From contig NZ_BAABDD010000009.1 in NCBI RefSeq assembly GCF_039539445.1, positions 124,001 through 188,000 of the forward strand: 64,000 nt of DNA. Direction: 5' to 3'. The number at the start of each line of letters is the position of its first letter. The first letter of the stretch is position 1. Positions 27,256-36,850 of this stretch are shown here, piece after piece. The notes beneath the pieces were generated by a model. The model searched no databases. It was not told the origin of the DNA and worked only from the letters and a program-made list of their open reading frames with translations. Made by a program: the position numbers and the translations under genes. The DNA is from Salinactinospora qingdaonensis (GTDB lineage: Bacteria; Actinomycetota; Actinomycetes; Streptosporangiales; Streptosporangiaceae).

Positions 27256-29343
27256 ATGCGGCCAGTGACCGATCTCCAGCGCAAGGTGGCGCCCATCGAG
27301 GTGGTCTCGGAGATGACACCGGCCGGCGACCAGCCCACGGCTATCGCCGAGCTGGCGCGCCGGATTCAAGCCGGCGACGAGCACACTGTGCTGCTCGGCG
27401 CCACGGGGACGGGCAAGACCGCCACCGTAGCGTGGCTGGCCGAGCAGGTGCAGCGCCCCATGCTGGTGATGCAGCCCAACAAGACGCTGGCCGCCCAGTT
27501 CGCCAACGAGCTGCGGGAGATGCTGCCCAACAACGCCGTTGAGTACTTCGTCTCCTACTACGACTACTACCAGCCCGAGGCCTACGTCCCCCAGACCGAC
27601 ACCTTCATCGAGAAGGACTCCTCGATCAACGACGAGGTGGAACGGCTGCGCCACTCGGCGACCAACGCGCTGCTGACCCGCCGCGACACCATCGTGGTCG
27701 CCTCGGTGTCGTGCATCTACGGCCTGGGCACTCCCCAGGAGTACGTCGACCGTATGGCCACCATCAAGGTCGGCATGCAGATCGACCGCGACGAGCTGCT
27801 GCGCAAGCTCGTCGAGATGCAATACACCCGCAACGACATCTCCTTCACCCGCGGCACCTTCCGCGTGCGCGGCGACACGGTCGAGATCATCCCGGTCTAC
27901 GAGGAGCTGGCGCTGCGCATCGAGATGTTCGGCGACGAGGTCGAACGCCTCATGACGCTGCACCCGATCACCGGCGAGGTGCTGGGCGAGGACGAGGAGT
28001 ACTACATCTTCCCCGCCTCGCACTACGTCGCCGGCCCCGAGCGGCTGGAGCGCGCCATCGGCGACATCGAGGCCGAACTGGCCGAGCGCCTCAGCGAGTT
28101 GGAGTCACAGAACAAGCTGCTGGAGGCCCAGCGGCTGCGCATGCGCACCACCTACGACATCGAGATGATGCGCCAGGTCGGCTCCTGTTCGGGCATCGAG
28201 AACTACTCCCGCCACTTCGACGGCCGCGCCCCCGGCAGCGCCCCCAACACCCTGCTCGACTACTTCCCCGAAGACTTCCTGCTGGTTATCGACGAGTCCC
28301 ACGTGACCGTGCCCCAGATCGGCGGCATGTACGAGGGTGACGCCTCCCGCAAGCGCACGCTCGTCGACCACGGGTTCCGGCTGCCCTCGGCGCTGGACAA
28401 CCGTCCCCTCAAGTGGGACGAGTTCGCCGAACGCATCGGTCAGACGGTCTACCTGTCGGCCACTCCCGGCCCCTACGAGCTGGCCCAAAGCGGCGGCGAC
28501 GTCGTCGAGCAGGTCATCCGCCCCACCGGGCTGGTCGACCCCGAGGTACTGGTCAAACCCACCAAGGGCCAAATCGACGACCTCATCGAGGAAATCCGCA
28601 GCCGTGCCGAGCGCCACGAGCGAGCGCTGGTCACCACGCTGACCAAGAAGATGGCCGAAGACCTCACCGACTACCTCACCGAACTCAATATTCGGGTGCG
28701 CTACCTGCACAGCGAGGTCGACACGCTGCGGCGGGTGGAGCTGCTGCGCGAACTGCGCGTGGGCGAGTTCGACGTCTTGGTGGGGATCAACCTGCTGCGC
28801 GAAGGTCTCGACCTCCCCGAGGTGTCGTTGGTGTCGATCCTGGACGCCGACAAGGAGGGGTTCCTGCGTTCGGAACGCTCCCTGATCCAGACCATCGGCC
28901 GTGCGGCCCGCAACGTCGCCGGTCAGGTCCACATGTACGCCGACGCGGTGACCGACTCCATGCGCGCCGCCATCGACGAGACCAACCGGCGCCGCGCCAA
29001 ACAGCTCGCCTACAACGAAGCCAACGGCATTGATCCCCAGCCGTTGCGCAAGAAGATCGCCGACATCCTCGACTCGCTGGCCCGCGAGGACGCCGATACC
29101 GCCGCGCTGGCCGGCGGCGAGAGCACGAGCGCGGCGCCGGTGCCCGGCCTGTCCCAGTCGAAGCGCTCGGCCGACATCTCCCAGATGCCGCGGGCCGAGC
29201 TGGCCGGGCTCGTCGATCAGCTCACCGAGCAGATGCACCAGGCGGCCACCGACCTACAGTTCGAGTTGGCCGCGCGGCTGCGCGACGAGATCAAGGAACT
29301 CAAGCGCGAGCTGCGTGGGATGGACGAGGCCGGCGTGTCGTGA
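27256..29343 (+). CDS. uvrB: UvrABC excinuclease subunit B
   Basis: DNA damage verification helicase of nucleotide excision repair. The 695 residues have Walker A GATGTGKT (about 48), the beta-hairpin region YYDYYQPEAYVPQTDTFIEK (about 99-118), DEXH-like LLVIDESHV (about 343), helicase motif VI QTIGRAARN (about 544) and the C-terminal UVR motif (about 650-690, LVDQLTEQMHQAA) that binds UvrC. The ATG follows GAGGCGAC. Position after coaE is conserved. Confidence 0.97.
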   Translation: MRPVTDLQRKVAPIEVVSEMTPAGDQPTAIAELARRIQAGDEHTVLLGATGTGKTATVAWLAEQVQRPMLVMQPNKTLAAQFANELREMLPNNAVEYFVSYYDYYQPEAYVPQTDTFIEKDSSINDEVERLRHSATNALLTRRDTIVVASVSCIYGLGTPQEYVDRMATIKVGMQIDRDELLRKLVEMQYTRNDISFTRGTFRVRGDTVEIIPVYEELALRIEMFGDEVERLMTLHPITGEVLGEDEEYYIFPASHYVAGPERLERAIGDIEAELAERLSELESQNKLLEAQRLRMRTTYDIEMMRQVGSCSGIENYSRHFDGRAPGSAPNTLLDYFPEDFLLVIDESHVTVPQIGGMYEGDASRKRTLVDHGFRLPSALDNRPLKWDEFAERIGQTVYLSATPGPYELAQSGGDVVEQVIRPTGLVDPEVLVKPTKGQIDDLIEEIRSRAERHERALVTTLTKKMAEDLTDYLTELNIRVRYLHSEVDTLRRVELLRELRVGEFDVLVGINLLREGLDLPEVSLVSILDADKEGFLRSERSLIQTIGRAARNVAGQVHMYADAVTDSMRAAIDETNRRRAKQLAYNEANGIDPQPLRKKIADILDSLAREDADTAALAGGESTSAAPVPGLSQSKRSADISQMPRAELAGLVDQLTEQMHQAATDLQFELAARLRDEIKELKRELRGMDEAGVS

Positions 29344-29458
29344 AGCGCCGGCGGCTCGTTCTCCGCCCGGCTCGCCAGAAACCGTCGAGACGTTCCGCGC
29401 GTCTGATATGGAGAGGGAAACCGGCTGTGAGCCGGCGTCGAGATAAGGGAGACGGTTT

Positions 29459-29887
29459 ATGCGGAGCCGGGCACTGCCCCTGGCGTGTGGAGTGGTCGCT
29501 GCCGCCTTGGTGACCGCCGGATGCAGTATCACCATCGACGAGAACGGGGCATCGGTCTCCGGTGACGAGGGCGGAGTTTCCCTCTCCGAGGAGGGTGTCT
29601 CGATCTCGGACGGCAACACGATGCGCATCGCCGACAGCGGCGACGTCAACAGAGACTGCGAGGGTCTCGACGTCCAGATGCTCACCGCGGGTGCCACAGT
29701 GGTCCTCAACGGCTCCTGCGGTGCCGTCGAGGTCGCCGCCGACAGCGCCGAACTCCACGTGGGAACGGCCGATTCGATCACCGTCACCGGTAACGGCAAC
29801 ACGATCTACTACGCGACCGGAAGCCCCGAGATCACACTCCAGGGCCTGAACAACACCACGCAAGAAGGGGGACAGGCCACCCCCTAG
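29459..29887 (+). CDS. DUF3060 family lipoprotein
   Basis: Small lipoprotein of 142 residues: the signal peptide ends in lipobox VTAGC (Cys21). After a Ser/Gly/Glu-rich stretch there are repeated beta-strand patterns, GATVVLNGSCGAVEV, ADSITVTGNGNTIYY and ITLQGLNNT, as in DUF3060. The family is surface-exposed, and no activity is known. AAGGGA precedes the ATG. It is likely an independent gene downstream of uvrB. Confidence 0.75.
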   Translation: MRSRALPLACGVVAAALVTAGCSITIDENGASVSGDEGGVSLSEEGVSISDGNTMRIADSGDVNRDCEGLDVQMLTAGATVVLNGSCGAVEVAADSAELHVGTADSITVTGNGNTIYYATGSPEITLQGLNNTTQEGGQATP

Positions 29888-30198
29888 CGGCGCGGCGCAC
29901 GTGCCTGTCGCTCATCGCGTCGATCCGGAGTCGCCCCGCCGGACCGGCGCGATCACCGGTTGGGCTACTGTTTGCGGGCGAGCGTGCAAACCCGCTAGCG
30001 AATGTGCATGACGACGATTGAGCAACAAAATTAGAAACTTTGGTTATTGTTGCCCCGTTTTCAACGACTAACTCGATACGGTCATCCTCGTAGCTATTGC
30101 GCGACGGTATGTAATCGCCCAGTCGACCCGTGGGGGCGACGGGGCGGTGTCGGTGACCCGTGGCGCGTGCGTGGCGCATGCGCGGCCAGGGAGGACAG
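29888..30198. other. Intergenic region with AT-rich patch
   Basis: No gene seen. About 30000-30110 is much less GC-rich than its surroundings and contains a short inverted repeat GCAACAA/TTGTTGC (30022-30028, 30047-30053), a possible operator for the next gene. A weak promoter could begin at TTGAGC (30018). Confidence 0.45.
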
Positions 30199-31194
30199 AT
30201 GAGTGGGTATGTCGCACGGGTGCGGCATGACGATCCGCCCGACGGCACTGCCGAGTTCGACCTGTTGGTTCGGTCAGCCGCCAAACGGTGGGCCGAGGTC
30301 GATCCGTTGCTGCCCGCCCCATCGCCGCCGAAACTGAGTTCCTACCCGCTGCTGACGGTCAGCGACGAGGGCGGACTGCCGGTGGCCACGGGGACCATGC
30401 GCTACTCGTGGTACCAGCCAGGCGAAGTCGGGCGCACGTGGGGCGTCCCCGACCAGCACTGGCTGACGCCGCTGGTGGGTGGCCCCGACCCGGAGGGCGC
30501 GCTCGACTCGCTGTTGACGAGTTGGCGCGACCAGCTTGAGGAACTTCCCAGCGGTACGGGCGCGGAGTCGTCGGCGCTGTTGACCTGGCCGGCCCGGGAC
30601 GTCTGCGGCGTGCGCCCGTTGCAGCGGCACGGGTTGCAGCCCTTCACCGTCTTCGCCGCCCGCCGACGCCGCCGCGGCGTGCCGCCCTCCCTCCCACCGC
30701 GCGATGTCACCATTCGGCTGGCCGACACCAGCGACCTGGCCGCCGTGGTCGGTCTCCTCATGGAGGAGCACCGCTACGAGGAGAACTTCGGCGGCGTGTT
30801 CGTGCAGCCCGAAACCGCTGAGCAGACCCGCCGCGTGGTCGGACGGGCGCTGAGCCGGCCGCCGTCGTGGATCTGGCTGGCCGAACGCCGAGGGCGGCCG
30901 GTCGGGTTGGTCTGGGTGTCTCCACCCGAGCGTGCTCGCTGGGTCGGGCCGTTGGTCCAGAGTTCCCCGGCCGCCTACATCGGCTATGGCATCGTGGCCG
31001 AGGAGGAACGGGGCCGTGGTATCGGCACCGCCCTGGTCAGCCAAGCCCACCATGCCATGGACGCTCACAACGTCTCGGTGTGCCTGCTCAACTACGCGAT
31101 GATGAACCCGGTTTCGGGACCGTTTTGGAGCCGGATGGGGTATCGGCCGCTATGGGTTACCTGGGAGATCCGCCCGGCGCTGGCTCTGCGGTGA
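30199..31194 (+). CDS. GNAT family N-acetyltransferase with N-terminal extension
   Basis: 331-residue protein. The C-terminal half (about 175-325) is a GNAT domain with the acetyl-CoA segment IVAEEERGRGIGTALVSQAH (about 263-282) and the final FWSRMGYRPLW. The N-terminal ~170 residues are also acetyltransferase-sized but lack the pyrophosphate-loop motif, so this may be a tandem GNAT with an inactive first domain. The ATG chosen has GGAGG just before it; an in-frame start 13 codons earlier is less likely. The substrate is unknown. Confidence 0.8.
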   Translation: MSGYVARVRHDDPPDGTAEFDLLVRSAAKRWAEVDPLLPAPSPPKLSSYPLLTVSDEGGLPVATGTMRYSWYQPGEVGRTWGVPDQHWLTPLVGGPDPEGALDSLLTSWRDQLEELPSGTGAESSALLTWPARDVCGVRPLQRHGLQPFTVFAARRRRRGVPPSLPPRDVTIRLADTSDLAAVVGLLMEEHRYEENFGGVFVQPETAEQTRRVVGRALSRPPSWIWLAERRGRPVGLVWVSPPERARWVGPLVQSSPAAYIGYGIVAEEERGRGIGTALVSQAHHAMDAHNVSVCLLNYAMMNPVSGPFWSRMGYRPLWVTWEIRPALALR

Positions 31195-31769
31195 CCGGCG
31201 GCCTCCGTTGGCTGCCGCGTCCAGCGATGGGCGGGCGGCCGTCGCGGCAAGGCACGCTGCCGGGTGTGCCTCTTGCCACCTCGCCGGCGCGGGGCAGTGG
31301 GGTCGTCGGAGCCGCCCCTCACTTCCACAACACGGCAATACCGGCTACGCTAACGCGCTAGCCGCGGTGGACAACCGGGTGACCGTGCTCGACGTCAGTG
31401 GTGTCGGGGCCCGTCGCGTGGCTGGGGGCTCGTGTGGGCGAGGAAGCCCGGCCATGCTCCGTGAGACGGTGTCCCCTCCCTTGGGCCTTGTCTTAGGCCA
31501 GGGCAGCGTCGAGTTGCGGCCGGCGGTGGTCCTCACGGTCAGCACATAAAGTATTATGCCAGTCACCTAATGGCAAAGTAAGGGGCTGGCGTTTTCTTCT
31601 TGGCTGGAAAACCGAGGTCTCCACGCCAAGAAAGCAGGTGAGGGACGCTGTTATCCTGATGGCCCGTGGAGTCCGAGGTCGTGAGGGTGCACCCTCGCCC
31701 CGCCAACGACACCGCTCGGCCGCCCGTTCTTCGCGCGGCCGATAGCCATACGACCACGGGAGCATCACT
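31195..31769. other. Gene-free region upstream of pyrG
   Basis: No protein-like frame in 575 nt. A TATTAT box (31552-31557) could be a -10 element for pyrG. A loose GCCAG/CTGGC pair before a T-rich stretch (31558-31600) was considered as an attenuator, but the stem is too weak to call. Confidence 0.45.
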
Positions 31770-33425
31770 TTGGCATCCGCCGCGAGAACCAATCATATTT
31801 TCGTTACCGGCGGCGTCGCCTCCAGCCTCGGCAAAGGTCTCACCGCCTCCAGCCTCGGACGGCTGTTGAAGTCGCGCGGGCTACGGGTCACCATGCAAAA
31901 GCTTGACCCTTATCTCAACGTCGACCCCGGGACCATGAACCCGTTCCAGCATGGCGAGGTTTTCGTCACTGACGACGGTGCTGAGACCGACCTCGACGTT
32001 GGCCACTACGAGCGTTTCCTCGACACCGAACTGTCGGCCTCGGCCAACGTCACGACCGGCCAGGTCTACTCCAGTGTCATCGCCAAGGAGCGTCAGGGGG
32101 CCTACTTGGGTGACACAGTGCAGGTCATTCCGCACATCACCAACGAGATCAAGGCGCGCATCTACGCCATGGAGACGGCCGACGTCGACATCGTCATCAC
32201 CGAGATCGGGGGCACGGTCGGTGACATCGAATCCCAGCCGTTCCTGGAGGCCGTGCGCCAGATCCGCCACGAGATCGGCCGCGATAGCTGCTTTTTCCTG
32301 CACGTTTCGCTGCTGCCCTATCTGGGGCCCTCCGGGGAGCTCAAAACCAAACCCACCCAGCACTCCGTCACGGCGTTGCGCAGCATCGGTATCCAACCCG
32401 ACGCCATCGTCTGCCGCTCTGATCGGTCCATATCCCAGAGCTTGAAGAGCAAGATCAGCCTCATGTGCGACGTGGAGGAGGGCGGCGTGGTCTCCACGCC
32501 CGACGCCCCTTCCATCTACGACATCCCCAAGGTGTTGCACCGCGAAGGGCTCGACGCCTACGTGGTGCGCCGGCTCGGGCTGGCCTTCCGCGACGTCGAC
32601 TGGACCGAGTGGGACGAGTTGCTGCACCGGGTCCACCAGCCTGACCACGAGGTCACGATCGCGCTCGTAGGCAAATACATCGACCTGCCCGACGCCTACC
32701 TATCGGTAACCGAGGCGTTGCGCGCCGGCGGCTTCGCGCTCGACACTCACGTAGAGATCCGCTGGGTAGCCAGCGACAACTGTGCCAGCGCAGAAGGGGC
32801 CGCCCGCGAGCTCGACGGGGTCGACGGCGTGCTCATCCCGGGCGGCTTCGGCGTGCGCGGCATCGAGGGCAAGCTCGGCGCCATCCGCCACGCCCGCGAA
32901 CACAAGATTCCGCTGCTGGGCATCTGTCTGGGCCTGCAATGCATGGTCATCGAGTACGCCCGCGACGTACTCGGCCTGGCCGGCGCCAACAGCACGGAGT
33001 TCGACGACAAAGCCGAACATCCCGTGATCGCCACGATGGCCGATCAGACCGACGTCATCGCCGGAGAGCGTGACATGGGAGGCACCATGCGCCTGGGGCT
33101 GTACCCGGCGAGGCTGGCCGAGGGCTCGATTGTGCGGGAACTCTACGGGGTCGACCAGATCTCCGAGCGCCATCGGCACCGCTACGAGGTCAACAACCTC
33201 TACCGCGAGCAGTTGGAAGGGGCCGGTCTGCTGCTGTCGGGCCGTTCCCCTGATGGCCACCTGGCCGAGTACGTCGAACTCCTCCGCGAGCACCATCCCT
33301 TCTTCGTCGGCACCCAGGCCCACCCCGAACTGCGTTCCCGGCCCACTCGGGCCCACCCGCTGTTTCGGGGGCTGATCGCCGCGGCGCTGGAGCACGCCGG
33401 CGACACCACGGGAGTTCACCTGTGA
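31770..33425 (+). CDS. pyrG: CTP synthase
   Basis: Makes CTP from UTP, ATP and glutamine. The 551 residues include the synthase domain (about 1-270, FVTGGVASSLGKGLTASSLG with the P-loop) and the class I glutamine amidotransferase domain (about 295-540) with nucleophile Cys in LGICLGLQCM and the His/Glu pair in QAHPELRSRPT. It starts with TTG, as does no nearby in-frame ATG that keeps the P-loop. The stop overlaps the next gene by 4 nt. Confidence 0.96.
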   Translation: MASAARTNHIFVTGGVASSLGKGLTASSLGRLLKSRGLRVTMQKLDPYLNVDPGTMNPFQHGEVFVTDDGAETDLDVGHYERFLDTELSASANVTTGQVYSSVIAKERQGAYLGDTVQVIPHITNEIKARIYAMETADVDIVITEIGGTVGDIESQPFLEAVRQIRHEIGRDSCFFLHVSLLPYLGPSGELKTKPTQHSVTALRSIGIQPDAIVCRSDRSISQSLKSKISLMCDVEEGGVVSTPDAPSIYDIPKVLHREGLDAYVVRRLGLAFRDVDWTEWDELLHRVHQPDHEVTIALVGKYIDLPDAYLSVTEALRAGGFALDTHVEIRWVASDNCASAEGAARELDGVDGVLIPGGFGVRGIEGKLGAIRHAREHKIPLLGICLGLQCMVIEYARDVLGLAGANSTEFDDKAEHPVIATMADQTDVIAGERDMGGTMRLGLYPARLAEGSIVRELYGVDQISERHRHRYEVNNLYREQLEGAGLLLSGRSPDGHLAEYVELLREHHPFFVGTQAHPELRSRPTRAHPLFRGLIAAALEHAGDTTGVHL

Positions 33426-34051
33426 CCGAACGCCCCACGATCCCGACGACCGTCACCGACTATCCCGAGACATGGCCGGTCGAGGCCAGCGTCGATCGCT
33501 ACAACGGCGGTAAGGCCGGCATGCGGACCGACTGGGTGCGCATGCCCGGGCTCGACGGCCCCGAAGTCGTCGCCCGCGACCGGCTCGTCCACCCTGGCGC
33601 GGTGGCCACCCTCGCCCTCGACGCCGACCAGCGGGTACTGCTGCTGCGCCAGTACCGCCACGCCGTGGGCCACCAACTCTGGGAGCTGCCCGCCGGGCTG
33701 CGCGACGTCGACGCCGAGCCGCTCGTGCACACCGCCCAGCGCGAGCTGCTCGAAGAGGCGGGTTACACGGCGCGGACCTGGCACGAACTCGTCGACTTCT
33801 TTCCCTCAGCGGGGTTTTCCACCGAGCGCATCCACGTGTTCTTGGCCCGTGATCTCGCCGAGGTTCCCGAAGCCGACATCGATTTCGACCGGGTCCACGA
33901 GGAGGCTGACATGCCCACCGTGTGGCTGCCGCTACAGGAGGCGGTGAACGCGGTCTTCGCCGGGCGCCTCCACAACGCCGCAACGGTCATGGGACTGCTC
34001 GCTGCCCACGTCGCCGCCCAGGAGGGATTTACCGGGCTGCGCCCAGCCTGA
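33422..34051 (+). CDS. Nudix hydrolase, ADP-ribose pyrophosphatase type
   Basis: Hydrolyses nucleoside diphosphate-linked substrates; homologues next to pyrG are ADP-ribose pyrophosphatases. In 209 residues the Nudix box is GLRDVDAEPLVHTAQRELLE followed by EAGY (about 99-122), with one extra residue in the first spacer. The GTG start overlaps the pyrG TGA (GTGA), so the two are translationally coupled. The same pair occurs in mycobacteria. Confidence 0.9.
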   Translation: MTERPTIPTTVTDYPETWPVEASVDRYNGGKAGMRTDWVRMPGLDGPEVVARDRLVHPGAVATLALDADQRVLLLRQYRHAVGHQLWELPAGLRDVDAEPLVHTAQRELLEEAGYTARTWHELVDFFPSAGFSTERIHVFLARDLAEVPEADIDFDRVHEEADMPTVWLPLQEAVNAVFAGRLHNAATVMGLLAAHVAAQEGFTGLRPA

Positions 34052-34148
34052 GGCCAGCCCGGGAGCCTCGGCCGCGGCGCCGTGTCATTGGGCCGGATGG
34101 CCTTCCGGTATGGCATTATTCCTCCCGATACTGCCCGGGAGGGTGACC

Positions 34149-35171
34149 GTGACGACCGCGCAGCAGCACGACACACAGCACCGGGAGCCGGCCCCCGCCC
34201 TGGTCTCCCTGGTGCGGGGCTACCTCGACCATCTGGCGGTCGAGCGTGGCCTGGCCGCCAACACGTTGGCCTCCTACCGCCGCGACCTCCGGCGCTACCT
34301 CGATTTCCTGGCCCGGCGGGGGCGAGGCGCGCCCGACCAGATCGAGGCCGATGACGTGGCGGGTTTCCTGCGGGCCATGAGCGAGGGGGACGCCCAACAC
34401 CAGCCCTTGGGGGTGGCCTCTGCCGGGCGCGCCCTAGTCACGGTACGGGGCCTGCACCGTTTCGCCCTGCACGAAGGAGCCACGACCACCGATCCGGCCT
34501 GTGAGGTGCGCCCGCCCCAGCCGCCGCGCCGACTGCCCAAGGCGATCGCGCCCCACGAGGTCGAGGCGCTGCTGGCCGCCGCCGGAGCGGGGTCCGGCCC
34601 GCGCGCCCTGCGCGACCAGGCGCTGCTGGAGCTGCTGTACGCCACGGGCGCGCGCATCTCCGAAGCGGTAGGCCTCGACGTCGATGACATCGGCCAGGTG
34701 CCTCCCGCCACCGGCGCCGATCCGCAGGCGACGGGCGAGGACCCGGCCGCCGGTCTGGGCGCCGTACGCTTCCGCGGCAAGGGCGGCAAGGAGCGCGTCG
34801 TTCCCATCGGCCGGTTCGCGCTACGGGCGCTGGACGCCTACCTCGTACGGGCCCGTCCAGCGCTGGTGGGCACCGGCCAGGCCACGCCCGCTCTGTTCCG
34901 CAACGCGCGCGGCGGCCGGCTCACGCGACAGGGAGCGTGGGCGGTGCTGCGCGCCGCCACCGAGCGCGCCGGACGCAGCGACGTCTCTCCCCACACTTTG
35001 CGCCACTCCTTCGCCACCCACCTGCTCGACGGTGGGGCCGACGTGCGCGTGGTCCAAGAACTCCTGGGCCACGCCTCGGTGACCACCACCCAGATCTACA
35101 CCCTGGTCACCGCCGATCGGCTGCGTGAGGTCTATGCGGCCAGCCATCCCTGGGCCACCACATCGAATTGA
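34149..35171 (+). CDS. xerD: Tyrosine recombinase XerD
   Basis: Resolves chromosome dimers at dif with XerC. The N-terminal SAM-like domain (about 15-115) is followed by the catalytic domain. Conserved residues are seen: Arg in ATGARISEA, Lys in GKGGKERVVPI, HTLRHSFATHLL, the LGHASVTTTQIY His and nucleophile Tyr. There is a ~25-residue Pro/Ala/Gly insert before the GKGGK motif. The GTG used has GGGAGG 6 nt upstream; an in-frame ATG 13 codons earlier lacks one. Its place among pyrG, nudix, parA and scpAB supports XerD over a phage integrase. Confidence 0.93.
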   Translation: MTTAQQHDTQHREPAPALVSLVRGYLDHLAVERGLAANTLASYRRDLRRYLDFLARRGRGAPDQIEADDVAGFLRAMSEGDAQHQPLGVASAGRALVTVRGLHRFALHEGATTTDPACEVRPPQPPRRLPKAIAPHEVEALLAAAGAGSGPRALRDQALLELLYATGARISEAVGLDVDDIGQVPPATGADPQATGEDPAAGLGAVRFRGKGGKERVVPIGRFALRALDAYLVRARPALVGTGQATPALFRNARGGRLTRQGAWAVLRAATERAGRSDVSPHTLRHSFATHLLDGGADVRVVQELLGHASVTTTQIYTLVTADRLREVYAASHPWATTSN

Positions 35172-35435
35172 CCACCCGGCGCGGGTGCGCCGCACGGCCC
35201 ACCAGCGGGCGGGTGCGCCGGCTGCGCCACCCGCGGCGCGGCCCGGTTGTGGCCCGCCCTCGTTGCATGGGCTGACGCACCCCGTAGAGTGTCGCGTTGA
35301 TTCACGCATACCGAAGTCTTAGAGTCGCCGCACGATGGCCTCGCGCTGTCGACATATTGAGTTTTTCCGACGGCCGGTCAACCGGTTCGCGCGAATCGTG
35401 CCGGTAGCGGCTGGACCGTAGGGAGGTCAAGGGTT

Positions 35436-36407
35436 GTGAGCTGGTCCGGATACGACGAAGACGGGTCGGAGTCAGTGCCGGGTGCCCCCGGCGCCGACGG
35501 TACGGGGGCCGAACCGGCGAGCGACCCCTGGGGGGAACCACACAGTTCGGGGGCGGCACTGAGCACGAACAGGCCACGGCCGGATTTTCCAGAGCCGGCA
35601 CCATTGACGCACCACGGTCCTGCGCGGATCGTGGCCCTATGCAACCAGAAAGGGGGAGTGGGAAAGACCACGACGACCATAAATCTCGGCGCGGCCATCG
35701 CCGAGTACGGTAGGCGCGTCCTGCTCGTCGACTTCGACCCGCAAGGGGCGCTGTCGGTCGGGTTGGGGCGTCTCGATCCGCGGGAGCTGGACCTGACGGT
35801 CTACAACCTGCTGATGCAGCGCGACGTCACCGTCGACGACGTGCTGCTCAAGACCAACATCGACGGTCTCGACCTCATCCCGAGCAACATCGACCTCTCC
35901 GCCGCGGAGGTCCAACTCGTAGGCGAGGTGGCGCGGGAGCAGATGCTGGCCCGCGCGCTGGCTCCGGTCATCGACGACTACGACGTCGTCCTCATCGATT
36001 GCCAGCCCTCGCTTGGGCTACTCACCGTCAACGCACTGACCGCGGCCCACGGCGTCGTCGTGCCCCTGGAGTGCGAGTTCTTCGCGCTGCGCGGTGTCGC
36101 GCTGCTCATGGACACCATCCAAAAGGTTCAGGAGCGGCTCAACAACAAGCTGCTCATCGACGGTTTCCTCGGCACCATGTACGATCCGCGCACGCTGCAC
36201 GCGCGCGAGGTGCTGTCGACCATCATCGACGGTTTCGGGGACAAGGTCTTCCACACTGTGATCAACCGGACCGTGCGTTTCCCCGACGCCACTGTGGCCG
36301 GGGAGCCCATAACTCGTTTCGACTCGTCCTCGGCAGGGGCGAGCGCCTATCGGGAACTGGCGAAGGAGGTGCTGGCGAGGTGGCCTCTCAGCGGTCACGA
36401 CGGGTGA
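35436..36407 (+). CDS. parA: ParA/Soj family ATPase
   Basis: Deviant-Walker ATPase of 323 residues. After a flexible N-terminal extension (about 1-60) come the P-loop NQKGGVGKTTTTINLG (about 70), DFDPQGALS, and VLIDCQPSLGLLTVNAL. This is the second actinobacterial ParA paralogue, which sits beside scpA/scpB and not beside oriC; the mycobacterial homologue has the same position. It probably helps in chromosome segregation or positioning. The GTG follows GGGAGG. It overlaps the next small gene by 28 nt. Confidence 0.9.
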   Translation: MSWSGYDEDGSESVPGAPGADGTGAEPASDPWGEPHSSGAALSTNRPRPDFPEPAPLTHHGPARIVALCNQKGGVGKTTTTINLGAAIAEYGRRVLLVDFDPQGALSVGLGRLDPRELDLTVYNLLMQRDVTVDDVLLKTNIDGLDLIPSNIDLSAAEVQLVGEVAREQMLARALAPVIDDYDVVLIDCQPSLGLLTVNALTAAHGVVVPLECEFFALRGVALLMDTIQKVQERLNNKLLIDGFLGTMYDPRTLHAREVLSTIIDGFGDKVFHTVINRTVRFPDATVAGEPITRFDSSSAGASAYRELAKEVLARWPLSGHDG

Positions 36408-36850
36408 CCCTGCCGGGTGCGGCCGATCTGTTTTTCACGTCGACGTCTGCACCGTCGAGAACTCCGTCCGAACCGGTTCCACCCGCCAGGCCGGCCGATG
36501 ACGCCGCGGTCGACGCCCCTGGGGAAGCATCCGCCGAGGCGGCGACCACGGCCTCGGTTGCCGCCGACTCCTCGCCCGAGCAGAACTCGCCCAAGCAGAA
36601 ACGGCGAGGCAAAGCCGCGACGACGGCGCCCCAACCCAGTGGGCGCCAACGCCACGACGAGAAGATCACGGTCTACATCTCGGCGCCGGAGCTGCTCGCG
36701 CTGGAGCAGACGCGCCTCGCGCTGCGGGCCGAGTACGGTCTCACCGCCGACCGCGGCCGAATCGTTCGCGAAGCTGTGGCGGTGCTGCTGGCCGACTTCG
36801 AGGAGTACGGCGAGTCCAGCAGACTGGTGCAGCGATTGGCCGACGAGTAA
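36380..36850 (+). CDS. Small ParA-linked protein with ribbon-helix-helix-like C-terminus
   Basis: 156 residues: a disordered Pro/Ala/Glu/Lys-rich N-terminal half, then about 95-155 with a beta-strand and two helices (EKITVYISAPELLALEQTR and RGRIVREAVAVLLADF), like a ribbon-helix-helix DNA-binding domain. Its overlap with parA suggests that it is the ParA partner, perhaps a ParB/ParG-like centromere-binding protein. The GTG has AAGGAGG 10 nt upstream; a later GTG that overlaps the parA stop is an alternative. The assignment is inferred from the motif and context. Confidence 0.6.
   Translation: MASQRSRRVTLPGAADLFFTSTSAPSRTPSEPVPPARPADDAAVDAPGEASAEAATTASVAADSSPEQNSPKQKRRGKAATTAPQPSGRQRHDEKITVYISAPELLALEQTRLALRAEYGLTADRGRIVREAVAVLLADFEEYGESSRLVQRLADE

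Noticed and set aside
31558..31600. Possible attenuator for pyrG
   Set aside because: Only a 5-bp stem can be drawn, with a long loop; too weak to claim.
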